In this document: positions 38,501 through 50,793 of the stretch, in pieces
Numbering within the stretch: the first letter of the stretch is position 1
Layout: each line of letters opens with the position of its first letter
NCBI GenBank assembly: GCA_902702965.1
Contig: CACRXP010000010.1
Coordinates: forward strand, 1,338,298 to 1,402,297
Source: Spirometra erinaceieuropaei
Lineage: Eukaryota > Platyhelminthes > Cestoda > Diphyllobothriidea > Diphyllobothriidae
Reading direction: 5' to 3'
Length of the DNA stretch: 64,000 bases
Notes under the pieces: model-generated
What the model was told of the DNA's origin: nothing
What the model saw: only the letters and a program-made list of their open reading frames with translations
Database searches by the model: none
Made by a program: the position numbers and the translations under genes

Positions 38501-40057
38501 CGAATCAGATCTTGTTTATGTCTAGTAAATATTGGAAAAGAGTGTTTGCTTTGTTTTTCTAGGTAAAAAGACGCTCCTTTGACGATTAAGTTATTTCAGC
38601 ATCCACATTCGGTATTGCATTACAAGTTAAGTTGAGTGCTCTAGTGCGTGCTTATAATTTCCGGAAGAGTTTATAGGTGTAGGATTCGTTCTCATTATTC
38701 AGGTCATTCAATCCTCCACCCGTTTGGCAAAATGTGTAAATTCAAGGCCTAGTGTGCCAGCCCATGTGGGGGCGGATAAACACAGTCCTAGTCAAATGCG
38801 AAGCTCTTTTCCGAAACCTTGTCTGCTATATTATCTGAGGCAGCTGGAAACGACTACATCAATAGCGTGTTTCTGCTGTTTTTCTATCTCTCCAGTGTCC
38901 TTTATCACTTCGTCCATACTCGCACCTCAGTAGTACATGATCGCGGAAACAACAGTGCTATTTATAGACGGCAGTAACAATTCTTTGGCATCAGTCAAAG
39001 CAAAAGTAATGTAGATTGCGCACATAACAAGGACTAAGATACAACTCGACTTACAACTGCACATCTTATTGGATTATTCAGTATACTGTCCACCTAAGCA
39101 GACATAGGCATGGAGAGAGAAACCGGGTCCATAATTGCCGGTACGTTGCTTGCTTCTCTAGGAGCCTGATACGGTGTGCGCTTCGGAGCGTGCTCTCAGA
39201 GCATCATATCTCCCTCAAGACGACTAGTAAATTGGTGACAAATCTACAAAAACGGGTCGAAATCAAAGAATGATTCCGGATAACTGAGAAGCCGTCCACA
39301 ACGGACCACTTAAGGTTCACAATTAAAAGTGCGTGTAAAAAAAGTAAAGTAACTGCATACCGACGACACTTTATTCCTCTGAAATTAAAACTTTTTGGAA
39401 ATACTTGAAATACCGGAAGGGTGCAAAGCTAAGCCACTTACTTTAACTTACGTTGCGAATGTATCAATCAATATTATATTAAGCACATGATCAATGACAT
39501 ACTGACTTTCGAAACACCATCCGCAAAATGTTTGTGTAGTATGTGTGTATGCATGTATTAAAGCAGCCAGTCAACTGTCTAATTTGTAACAAGTTTTTCA
39601 AATTACAGTGTATGATTGTCGCCGTCAAAGGTTCTTTTATTGTACAAGATGAGACTCACTAGGACAAAAAGGCGGCTGACATGAAACTGGTTTCTGTCCT
39701 TGAAGCAATCGAATATTGGGTTTTTTATCTGCTTTTGCGGAGTGTTGGTCAGTAGGCAAGTTTCAAGATAAGATAAGTTCGTCCTGGTGCGCAGCTAAGC
39801 CATCGACCTATCAAGTTCTGGACGATCATTCTACAGCCAGTGCTTCTGAGAAACGACCGTTGGTTTCATGGAATTCGATGCTACCTTTTTTTAGACTACT
39901 AAAGCGACCTCTAGACAGTATGGACTTTGTTTCTACCGGTATGCAAAGCACATTTCTCATACACTGATGACACATAGTGTCAGACATGAAGCATTTATTA
40001 CTTTACAATACATACTTTCCTGCACATACTAGACGCATGTTCCGGTACGTAGTTTAG

Positions 40058-40790
40058 GTGAAGAGCCGATCACCGAGACAAGAGCTTTTATCTTCCGGCC
40101 TTTCGGATTCTGTCTCGAAACCTCTATCAAAGGTAGCAAGTCTCAGAGTTTGTGGACGCATAAGGAGCACAGAATTTATATCATGCACTTATCATGAGGC
40201 AATACACCTACCCCAATTAGCAACTCCCGAAGATGTTTTTTCTTGACGTGATTATTGTTTGATCGTCTACATACGCGTCGTTAATTGTCATCAGTCCAAC
40301 ATCAGCGATGATAACTGGCATAATATTGACTCGGCAACTAACTCGCCAGTGCTGTCGTGGGAAGCAACGTTCATCCCTGCACTCTCATTCCTAGTTACTC
40401 TGTTCAGGATGGGTATATTCGGTCTTGATGATGAACCGAAGAACCATGAGTCAAACAGTTCGCCACCTGTGCGCTGGCCGGCTGTGGAAATTGACGCTGC
40501 GTCGGGGAGCAGCCAATGGAGACCTAGACTCATTGCTCCTCAGTGTTGGTGCTTTTTCGGCCAACAGCATCCAGAGCCATCCTTCTGCTCCTCCTGCATG
40601 GGTTCGATAATTCCCTTTAGACGTTTCATGCCGTGGCAGCAGGTCGTTTGCTTTCATTGCCTGGCACCTGAAGGTTGCTTTCAGTCTGTGCGCAAACCCA
40701 ACCCAGAGACTGACAGCTTCGAATGGGTTCTTTACGTTTGGAAACGCTTGCCAAAAGTTGGGTCCGATACAGTTTGATCAATTAAAGCTA
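40058..40790 (-). mobile_element. Older Penelope-like element remnant
   Basis: Minus-strand text aligns with the 34.1-34.8 kb PLE. MKANDLLPRHETSKGNYR (from about 40657) corresponds to MKPKDPLPRQETSGVFYR, and LAEKAPTLRSNES to MAEHAAAVRRSDAS. Eight residues including the YVGETGR motif are deleted. The 3' tail at 40058-40140 matches the hammerhead-like tail with ctcttgtc, and GAAA and the helix II remnant kept, but CTGATGA is lost. Clearly more diverged than the 33.7-35.7 kb pair. Confidence 0.75.
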
Positions 40791-41150
40791 GTACCTATCC
40801 ACCCACCCTTGTCGCTCCGTTCACGCATAGACGAGACGAGGGGGCGGCAACTGCATGAATCGCGAATTGTCTGATTTACATTTCACTGGCGCACTGTCCC
40901 TAAACAAACGCAACCATCTCCCCCTTGATTCTTATATCCCAGACTTGTCCTGGGCAGTCCATCTAGTCAATCGGGGGCGCGTGAAAAAGCGCTGCATCCA
41001 TTGACAGTCCAGGTGAGTCGAATGACCGAATCATTATTACACCAACCACCAACACGAGTGGTGGATGAATGATGTGAAGGATTAGTAGATGACCTTCAAT
41101 GTCTACCTACCAAATTTTATCACTCGAAAAGACTATCACCCTTTATAAAC

Positions 41151-42138
41151 TACACTAGATGTGCTAACTCATGAAATTTTAGCCGAATTCTGCAATGCCT
41201 TTTCGAAATGATTACTTAAGTAGAGTTTCAATATTGATCACCACGTAGCACAATCCCAAAATATGTCAGTTGCTTCGGGATGCCGACTTTTGGACGAACT
41301 CTTTTCCGACCGCCTGCAAAAATTACGCTCTGTAAAAAATTTACTGCTTAAGTAGTATGACTTTTTCCCGTTCATTTTCGGTGCCCTTTACATTCAAATA
41401 TATTTCATAGAAAACCTACATAAAAATATTTATTCTTCTACCCATTTGATAGAAAATTACGCCTGCTTCAAATGTTTTACCTAAAGGGAGGGTATAATTC
41501 AGTTTTACAAGACTTTTCCGATTTTAGAATCATTTTGAACCTGACCTGCCGTTAGATTTGCATTCACGGTTTCCAAACCACAAGCTGTGCATTTTCCATG
41601 TCCGAAGAATCATGCATTTCTAGACGCTATCAAGAAGAGACCACGTCGGTTTCATTCAACTTAGTAGTGGATTTGAGCCATATTTTAAACAGGCATTATT
41701 ACTAAATGCAGCGACATGGTGTTTTATAAACGGGTATTTCACGGTCTTCAGAATCCTGTAATTAGAAACTTTTCCAAAATCAAACTATACCCTTCCTTTG
41801 AGTATAGAATTTGATGGAGGCGTAGTTTTCTGCCAAATGAGTAGAAGACTAAATATCTTTCATGCATGTTTTCTGCGAAACATATTTGGATTTACAGGAG
41901 CATCGAGGATTAACAAGAAAAGTTCGTAAAACTCAAGTAGTCAATTTTTACAGTGCGTACTTTTTGCAGGCAGTCGGCAAAGTGTTCGTATAAAAGCCGA
42001 CCTCTCGAAGCAACTGAAATATGTTTGGATTCTGCTGCACGGTAGTTAATATTGCAACCCTATTTAAGTGATCTTTTCGAGTCGAAAACGCATTTCAGAA
42101 TTTCGGTTAACATTTCATGAGTTAGCATATCTACTGTA
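41151..42138. mobile_element. Foldback element A (988 bp, Tc1/mariner-like ends)
   Basis: Imperfect palindrome. The left arm (from 41151, about 390 bases) and right arm (to 42138) are reverse complements: ctaactcatgaaat near 41166 mirrors atttcatgagttag near 42110. Ends read tacactagat...atctactgta, consistent with TA target sites and CAGT-type termini. Arms have many mismatches, so this is the oldest of three copies. The centre (about 41.54-41.74 kb) has no long ORF. Confidence 0.75.
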
Positions 42139-42261
42139 AGTCTACACGTGGCTTGCCTGTTGTTATAATGTCAACTTGTACGGTGTTTGCACATTGCACA
42201 CGTCGAGACTGCCAGTTCCGGTCTCTTGCAAAAAAAAACTTTTGGGACACTTAACTTTTAG

Positions 42262-42510
42262 GGGAGATCCGCAAATCACGACCGCCCAGTTTCTCTTCCG
42301 CAATCTCCTTCACTTCCGCCTCGGACCGGAAGTGGTGGATGTCAAAGACAGTTCACCTCACCCTCAAATGATAACATCACCGAACCCCGTTGTGAGGCCA
42401 ACAGCAAATCCGACACGGAGGATGACTTTGAACTGATTGAGGTCAATGGCAAAAGGTATCGACGTCATTTTCGTCGGCACATTATTCTACAGCGCCACAA
42501 GTGCCGCCAG
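42262..42510 (+). CDS. Exon 5, 249 bp, same gene
   Basis: Acceptor ttaacttttag, donor cag|gtgaga, both on codon boundaries. 83 residues in a frame without Met, easy to miss. The first half is Pro/Ser-rich. An acidic patch SDTEDDFELIEVNGKRY follows, then a strongly basic end (RRHFRRHIILQRHKCRQ), perhaps a nucleic-acid, lipid or partner-binding segment. This is the most conserved-looking part of the protein by composition, but I cannot assign a family. Confidence 0.75.
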
Positions 42511-43375
42511 GTGAGAATTACTAACCGAAGACCAGGGGATTCAGTCAATGTTTATGCTTTGTCCTGGAGTTAAAAGATTAAAGTCTGAACCCTAAGCCTA
42601 CACTTACCTGTACTGCGGACTCAAGTGCTTGTCGCTCTTTTCCCCTCAGGAGTAAGGGGTTTTGATCATTAGGGATGCCGCCTATAACACAAGCCAAGTC
42701 TGCAAAAATGACCACGCAGTTGCTTCACTTACTACAACGACTGATTGCCAAAGAAAGGATCAGATGGTCCACCCTTATCTGTCTTAGGCAAGGGCTTTCG
42801 TCCAGGTTTAAAAAGGATCTGTGCGACACTCTTACACCACTTGGCCAGTTATTTTAGTAGCATCTTCGTCAGGTAGAAGCCTTGCACTAGGTTATGCTAT
42901 TTTTCTTTAAATTCTTGAGGAAAATGGAAGTGTACAATATTGTAGATCTCGGGACTGGTAAATCAAACAAGTGAATTATTAGTGTCCTTGCATAGAATGC
43001 CCTCAGTGTCCCCCTAAAGGCTCCGCGGTTAGCGTAGATTAAGTCAGGGTCTCAAAAATATAAAACTCCTGCTATTAGCCTTTTACGCTTTGCTCCAATG
43101 TGTGAATATGGAAAATTGGTAATTCCGGATGAGCCATAGAAAGTCACAACTGAATGTCTTTCCGGCTAACCGTCTTAAGCGAAACCTCCACAGAGGTCAA
43201 AATGGGAGGGGGGTCAAAAAACTACCGGCTGCTCAAAGTTTTCCCCATTATACCATCTGTCGGCCAGGTCGAATACAGAAGTGCATAATTACTGTCAAAC
43301 TCAGCAAACAACTTTATTTTTTTACATTCAAACATAGCACAACTGGTTCTTTTCACTTTTTTCGTCTGACCTTAG
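42511..43375 (+). other. Intron 5, 865 bp
   Basis: Nothing recognisable inside. An 86-codon and a 60-codon open frame overlap its edges or lie within it and are not supported. Confidence 0.6.
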
Positions 43376-43730
43376 GTAGTGGTTGCACCGTCGATGAGCG
43401 ACGGCAGTGGGCCGGACCTCAGTCGACAGGTGGCCCAGTCTGCCTTGCAGGTCTGCCAGATGGAAGAACCCTATGATTACTTACCCTCCTCTGAATGGGC
43501 GACAGCGCTACTGACGACCCTGTCTGGAGATGACAAGTCCGCGACTGAGGGGACGCAGGATCCGGACTCTATGAAACGTCCAGAGCTTCCAGAGCTGGTT
43601 CGGGAACCCTCTAAAATTGCCTCGTCTAGTGACTCCAGCGCTTCCCCCAAGGGGAATATGGTCGATTCAGCCGTCTCGAACGGCAGTATCTCTCCAAGCA
43701 AGACGATGGGAAATGGCTTCAACCACAACC
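43376..43730 (+). CDS. Exon 6, 355 bp, same gene
   Basis: Acceptor is a long pyrimidine tract ending gaccttag. Donor is cc|gtgagt. Starts on a codon boundary and ends one base into a codon, completed by exon 7 (C+TT, Leu). About 118 residues: a helical-looking start (DLSRQVAQSALQVCQMEEPYDYL), then a Ser/Pro/Gly-rich stretch. EEPYDYL has acidic residues before Tyr as in many tyrosine-kinase substrates, but that is only pattern resemblance. Confidence 0.8.
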
Positions 43731-46700
43731 GTGAGTCTAAATCTACCTTGCCACTGAACACGCTTGCATTGGCAGAATCAGTTGACGAAGCTGTTTAACC
43801 CAGATTATTACTAAATGTGCACGGTATAATGTTGTTGCATTTTGACCCCGCATAAGCCTAAGCAAGCTTTCATGTATGCGCCGAAAACTGTCAAAGTAGC
43901 GAAAGTCTCTGCACTACAACAGAAGCCAACAGACAACCTATACAAACTCTCAAAGTAAATCCCAGCAGTCGTCATGACCAGTAAAGTACAGTGAGTGACC
44001 GGTCTCATGAAATGTTGGCTGTGATTCTGAAATGCGTTTTCGATCAGGAAGGATTACTTAGGCGCAGTTGTCAGCTTTTGAATACATTGCTTTTCAATCT
44101 TTTGTAGATACCGTAAGCGGTCAAAACTGACTACTTAAGTAGCATGCATTTTTCCCATTGATTATCGATGGTCTTGCAAATTCAAGCGTAGTTCACAGAA
44201 ACCACAAACACAATATGCTTTCTTTTAGTCATTCGATAAAGGATCACGTAATCGTTATATTTTATACTCGAGAAAGTGGTATAATTAGATTTAAAAAAGT
44301 TTTTAACCATGAGTTTTTTTAAGACCGCCCAAGGTCCATTCATACAGAATCGTACCTGTCCTTTTCCCACTGCTCCTCATGAAATGTACAACATCGTCCG
44401 CATCCATTGCAAAACTTTATGGACTCTACATGGTATCTTTTTAAACTCATAAAAGAATGTGTAATTTTCTTTACGCCGAACGCATGCACCTTGCAGACTG
44501 AAATCCCTAAGCGCTAATGTAACTACTGACGAGGCTCCAAATTCTTCGGGAATTAGAAAATTTCTTAAAACCTAATTATACCCCTTCCTCGAGTATAAAA
44601 TACAACGATTACGTGGTCCTTTATCAAATGACTAAAAGAACGCATATTTTCTTCGTGGTTTCTATGAAATACATTTGAATTTGCAAGACCATCGATAATC
44701 AATTAGAAAAATGCATGCTACTTAAGTAGTTAGTTTTGACCGCGTACGGTATCTACGAGAGTTTGAAAAGCAGTGTATTCAAAAGCTGACAACTGCGCCT
44801 AAGTAATCCCTCCTGATCGAAAACGCATTTCAGAATTTCAGCCAACATTTGATGAAACCGGTCACTGACTGTATATATTTTTCGCGACACAACGCGAATT
44901 GTTGCTCAGTCATCAATGTCTGCATAGTGCCTGTCGGAGTCGCTGTAACGCCAAACCTTCTGTTTCACATAATGCCTGAAATGTTACTCTAGTCTGGTAA
45001 ACCTCCAACTTTTCATTCTATTGTTCTTCCGTATGTCCTCGTGCGCCTCTTGCGGCTCAATTAAAATAAGGAAAAACCTTCATCATCTGCGTTGAATATC
45101 TACTGTGGATTCCAAAATTTGATAAATTTGAAGCTGTTAGATTAAAAACAGATTTTCTGTCAGAAGATGACCTGTCTGCCTCTTCCGTGTGCTTATGCTT
45201 TACCATTTGGCGTTAACGTTATGTGGAAGAGCTGAATTTGTCAGGTTTTTCTTCACATAAGAGGAAGTCGGTCAGTCTGTTAGGTTTCTCGTGCGCCACT
45301 TCTTCCTGGTGGAGTGTAACGGAAAAGTATTTCCTTATGTTGGGTCATAGTGGAAAATCAAACGGTCTGCCGGGAGGTCCTATATAAGCGCATTGAAGAG
45401 GTGTGCAAACGCATATTATTAAACTAAAATTTGGAACGCGATGCGTGTGACCTCGCCCATCGGCTGCTTCTAATGCCAGTAATGATGAAAAAGTTATTGG
45501 CAGTGAAAAGACATTCGGAACTTCGGCATATTTTGGCCTTTTGACGATGCCAGTGTAAGTAACGAATGCGAAAGAGGACGAGGCGTCTATACAAGGGCAT
45601 GCAAACATGCTCTGCCTATGTTTTTTGGCCTTATCAATCATGTTATGAGAATGCAAGTGCGAATCTCGAGTCACGAATCGACTGAAGTCACTACCATGTC
45701 AGTTCATATTAGGCATTGCTGACCGCAATGTTACGAGATGGCTATTATTGTTACGTTTGCACATTCGCTCATTCAGGTAATGAGAATAAGTCATATTGCA
45801 ATCGGGCTTTGGAGTCAGAATTGTTTAAGAAGTTTGAGGGCCATCTATTTTCACTGAACGCTCAATTGCGTCTTAAATCATAATCTAAAACAGGCAATTA
45901 GTTAATATTGCGAGTAAAGTTAGAGGTCAATTTTGTGCTATGTTCAAAAACTATTTGTATAGGCAACATACAATGCAACTAACACATGGTTTTGGTGATA
46001 CATTTCTAAACGGATTTGGCGTTTTCGTCTAGTAAGATATATTTTTTGCATTGATTTTTTTGCGATAATACCATTTTTAGGAAATATAAGCTTTCGAAAT
46101 TCTCATTTGGAAGAAATGGCAGTTTTTTGTTTCTGTGAACATTATTCAACTTACAAAACACGAATGAGTGTTGCTATTATGCACCCGCCCAGATTTCGCT
46201 TTTCTTGTCTGCCAGGCGAGTTCATCTGTTCGCAATATTTCCTGTGCAAAGATGCCTCTTTCAGACCAATTAAGCTTCTAGACGATAAGTCGTTCGTTCT
46301 TTTTAGGATAAGCTATTCCTCTGATTTTGCTTCGGATAGCCTAATGGTAACTGTGGGCAGATGTAGCCTCCAGCAGCATCTGCTGTACAGATTACCGGAT
46401 CTAAATGCCATTTCCTACGTTAGTTTTAAAAGCGATCATTCCAGCCCCTTGATTGTATGGTAAGCACATCTACCGCTGCACTTTGAACTTGAAAAGGAAA
46501 ATAAATCTGTGAAATCTGGTAAACTATGCCTGCGGGGCATTTGGGTGGCGTGTACTCACGGTGAGAGAATGTGAAGTAGTAAAATGAGGCGAATCTCAGA
46601 GTTGTCACCGAAAACCAATCAGGCTGCGACACCAAGTACGCTTCGCACACTGCACATGCTGAACAAGTCAATAACCACTCTTAACACCCCTTGGCCACCC

Positions 46701-47194
46701 CTCCCCCGTATTCTACGGTCACACGGAAAATATGAGAAGTGAATGCGCATCCAACTTCAAACAACTTTCACTAAAAAGAAAGTCCAATATTATTGTACTA
46801 CGGCGAAGCACCCATGGAGACGCGTCTTTGAAAAATTTTCGAGGCTTTAATTTCATAGTAAGCACCGTGGCTGGTTCACATGCACCGGCGTCTGCTTCCG
46901 TACGCGTTATTTGTGCGTGTGTGTGTCTGTGTGCGATTGCACGCATGTTTGCAATGATGTGTTGATGCTGGTCACGCATCCACCAATCACAGACGCCGTG
47001 TAGAGAAGAATGTGGCTACACGCGACTGTCCTGCTACGTATTCGAATGGTCTGTCAAAAGTTGAACGATAGATGCTGAAACACAGACAAACCCTCATCGC
47101 CCAGACGAAGTAACGCCCTCTGGGACATTGCGTTTAGTGTTGTTGACCTCTTCCCACTACCCTCAAACCTTCTCCTTTGTGCGTGCATTCCTAG
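43731..47194 (+). other. Intron 6, 3.5 kb, containing foldback element B
   Basis: Foldback element B occupies 43987-44873. The rest (44.9-47.2 kb) holds only unsupported ORFs, for example 118 codons at 46107-46463. Confidence 0.55.
43987..44873. mobile_element. Foldback element B (887 bp, Tc1/mariner-like ends)
   Basis: Left arm 43987 to about 44335 and right arm about 44540 to 44873 are reverse complements at high identity by eye, for instance gactacttaagtagcatgca near 44131 mirrors tgcatgctacttaagtag near 44712. Ends read TACAGTGAGTGACCGGT...ACCGGTCACTGACTGTA, with TA at both edges. The core of about 200 bases matches the core of element C in reverse orientation. No transposase ORF. This looks like a non-autonomous, MITE-like element with very long inverted repeats. 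Confidence 0.85.
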
Positions 47195-47433
47195 TTCTCA
47201 ACTACATGTACCGATTCGGCCGCTCGGATATGCACGACCCTTTTTTGGACAGTCGCATCTCGCGCAAAGTGGCCGACTTCTTCCAGGCAAAATGGCGAAA
47301 GCGGGAGACCGCACAAGGACCGCACGACCGCTCAAAGACAGTTGCTTATGTGCAGAAGTATTCTCAACCTACAGGCACCGGCACAGTTATCCAACGCTCC
47401 ACCTGCGTTCAGCAGACCTGTCACGTTCGGATG
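47195..47433 (+). CDS. Exon 7, 239 bp, same gene
   Basis: Acceptor gtgcattcctag, donor atg|gtacgt. Starts with two bases completing the split codon from exon 6 and ends on a codon boundary. About 80 residues: an aromatic and charged part (YMYRFGRSDMHDPFLDSR) then ISRKVADFFQAKWRKRE, which could form an amphipathic helix, then a Thr/Gln-rich end. No domain recognised. Confidence 0.8.
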
Positions 47434-47994
47434 GTACGTAGCGATCGTGTATTTGGCTCCAGCACTGATTTATCTTGGCGCTTTTGCATGCTGTATACGT
47501 CCTTGCAAACTTGTCTTATTATGATTATTATGTCAGCACCAACAATTGGTTCATGGCTCCAGCTGGGCATCTCGACTAATGAGCCTTATGACCGACAAAT
47601 GCTTATTCGGTTTATTTGTTAGCGGGTCCAGGAAATCATTACGAACTGCCTGGCGTCAAGTTGGAGTCTTGATAGCTATCTCGTGGTGGTCAGTGAGGAA
47701 CGATCGAATTGACAATCATTATCAAAAGCCCCGTCTTTTAAGTTCTTGAAAGATGTTGTAGACTGCCTTCTTTCAGTCCCGATCATTTTGGCTGGGTGAA
47801 TGAAAATCCAGACTACTCCCTTTGTTCAATCAAGGATTCTCAACCTCTGCCAGTTTTATATTCGTCCACCAAACGAGTAAAAATTGCGATATTGTTTTTT
47901 GTCTTTCAAGAGCAATAACGTTTCGGACCTTTTTGCTTTAAAAAACCGTGCGTGTCGTATATTAGGGAGTACGGGAGAACAGAAGGGTTTCTTA

Positions 47995-48115
47995 AAAATA
48001 GAATATGGGAATAGGTACCCCGCCGTATGGCAGGTGGTCTTACGCTAGATTTTAGGGGCACTATCTATTTCCGTGTCCTAATCGTTACCTCCCTTAAAAT
48101 TTAACGTAACGGGAT
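47995..48115 (+). repeat. Interspersed repeat, copy 2
   Basis: Shares ggtggtcttacgct, ccgtgtcctaatcgttacc and neighbouring words, in order, with 29085-29270. Diverged, family unknown. Confidence 0.4.
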
Positions 48116-50793
48116 ACCTGTTTTTGCGTCATTCCAAATTATCAAAGTCACCCTCGTCGATACATGGTATTAAGATATTAAGGACGGCTCGATGAACAAA
48201 ATCGACGTCCATCGCTCACCACACGTCTTTGGACTGCATTGCGCCCATTTTGGTAATCAACTCATCTTAAGGGTCCTTCCGATCTGCACTTAGGTCATTC
48301 TGTCGTTAAGCGTGATTGAAATTAGGTTTAAACACTGCGTGCCACAGAGTCGATTGCCGAAACACTGGAGGAAATTGTCTAAGTGTACGAAGAAATTTTT
48401 TACTGATAAATGTCAATACCGCGATAAAGGCTTTGTTGTTAACGACTTCACTGTGACCGGGAGAGAAATTATCGCGCCACATGCGCGATGAATGCTCATC
48501 GTCAGAGTTTGTTCCTGGAAAATATGATTAAGTGATTTGAACGAGCAGATAAAGTGTCCAAAAGATAGGTTTTTGGGACAGTACTGGCGCCTAATTTTAC
48601 TGACCGATCAGATATCCTATTATTCGGTTTTTTAAAGTCATTATGGCTCTGTGGCCCCTTTATCGCTCGTACGAAAGTGCTGCAGAAGAGATTGTTGATC
48701 ACTTGCCACATCCGCCTACGCATGTAGGCGCAGTATCCGACGCAGTTGCCAAAAAGCAGGTACTAATTATGGCTATTCATAACCACTCATTCTTTCCTCT
48801 AGTGCTTTTTCTGACGTAACACTATCCTTTATTCTCAACGTCTGGGCATACCCAAGGGACTGGAAAGATTCTAACACGGACGCTTAAAAACAGTGTGTGT
48901 AGATACAAAAGTAACCCACGGCTCAATTAAGTTTAAAAGAAGTTTTTTACATGTTGAAATTCCTTCAACGTTATAGGTTACAAAAACAGGTGTTCGGATC
49001 GTAGAAAGGCGCGCCTCTCATTATTCATAAGACCCAATTGTCTCAAGCGTCAGACATTGTTTGTTTGAACACCACCCGTAGTCTTTTTTTAAGGACAAGA
49101 CGCTTGACAAATTAGCCCATCCAAGGTAAATGGTGATCAACAGCGTCGTGTTAAGTCATTTTTCGATAGTGACTTGCAGTTCGCGCTGTCAGTCCCTGCC
49201 GTTATCTCCATTTATTCTCTTACCGTATGGTTCTGTCGTATTAGGCACTTTCCACCAGTTAAGCTACGCACTTGTCCTCTCTGCCGGCTGCAACCCGGCA
49301 TAATAAGTGTCATTCCTGTGCGCCTATCTGCCCTGATTACTGCGCGAAGCTGCAAGTTAAACGAAACCCTGTTATTCTGTCCTGCAATAAGGCCAGGTCA
49401 CAGGTGCACAAATTTATGCTGTCCCGGCTCAATTATGCTTTCCAAATGGAACAACGGATGCCGACAGATCCTGGTTTCAAAAAAAACTATCGGAAGACCC
49501 CGAGGACTCGAAAGCAATATGATTTTGGATTACTGCTAATCACTTTAGCAGTAATTGACTTAGTAGGACACACATATGTGTATCCTCCCCTGAACTTCCT
49601 CCTTACAAAGTGCATTTTCAATGCATTACAACAGGCATACAGCGCAAACATGATTTACTTTCTTTTACCTATTTAAGATTACTGTGTTTTTTTCTAAAAA
49701 GTCCCCGTTGCCACCATGGTTTGCGTCACGGTTCGGGAAGGGGGGTACACATACTCGCGTCCGGCGGCTGACATGGATGAATAGACAGTCCGAGTAGAGT
49801 GTGACTCGAGTTTTGTTTGATTATCGGCATCTAAATCAGCAAAGATGTGGTGTCCCCTATTTTTGCACGACATCACGCCCGGACGTAAAATCCTAAACTG
49901 AATGGAATTAATTCCACGCTTACCTTCACGCCCTTGTGCTCTGCGACCCAGCCATTTGATGAGGATTGCCTTCAGTTTAAAAATCACAATGGACTCGGAG
50001 ACGTCAAAAAGTACATCGATTTGAGAGCCGAGTTGAGTCCGCATCAGCGTTTTTGCCATCGTCGTTACTGCGCACTTGACCCTAAAGTACTGCGCTTTCA
50101 ACAGGTGCCTCGACATTTTGGAGTCATTACTACACAGCAAATAACACCTACTTCTGCCTGCCCCAACCGCGCATTGTAAGGTCACCTCGCGTCTCAAACA
50201 CTCGTGCCATTTTAGCACACCCCAATGCTTCTCGGTGGAGGCGCACAAAACTGTTCATTTTTGTCCTCTTTCTTTATTGTGCTACGTTATTGTTCGTGCA
50301 TATCTCAGCTACCTGGGTCGTCACTTAACCAAAGCAGCCACATCCGTAACTCCACGTGAGTTGCTGCACCTCACAGTCAAACCTCTCAACTGTCTGGTTG
50401 ATGCCGTCTACTATGTCCGTCTTTAGCATCGATAGTCAGTTATTCCATGTACTTGGTAGGTGAATAAAGTACAAACCGTAGGCTCGCTCCTACTGGGGGC
50501 GGCATGTGTCTTTTTCTAATGTCCTTTCGTTTGTGTTGAAGGAACCTCAAAATAACTCTTTTCTAGAAATGCGGGGGCGGATTCATTTCAGAGCCTTTTC
50601 ACGACGGACGAAAATGCTCGAGAGACTAACAGACAATACCTAAGTCTTTATTGTAAAATGGCTGCCGTTAACACTCCTCTGGGCTTTTAGCGACGCCTGG
50701 GCGCCTGTTGCATTTTCCTTGTATGCTCCCTTTGAATTCTCTATACTGTCCTTGGGGAACCTTTTTAAGGAAAATAAACACTGAATCCGTGTC

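Larger units (their letters stand above)
37127..42261 (+). other. Intron 4, 5.1 kb
   Basis: Contains a GC-richer block at about 37.4-38.5 kb that looks unlike its surroundings, a PLE remnant (40058-40790) and foldback element A (41151-42138). The remainder (38.6-40.0 kb) shows nothing recognisable. Confidence 0.5.

Noticed and set aside
39960..39995. CTGATGA string suggesting another hammerhead
   Set aside because: No helix II followed by GAAA at proper distance.
49694..50248. 184-codon minus-strand frame
   Set aside because: Longest unexplained frame, but no recognisable domain, splice context or repeat copy. Kept only as a note in the intron.
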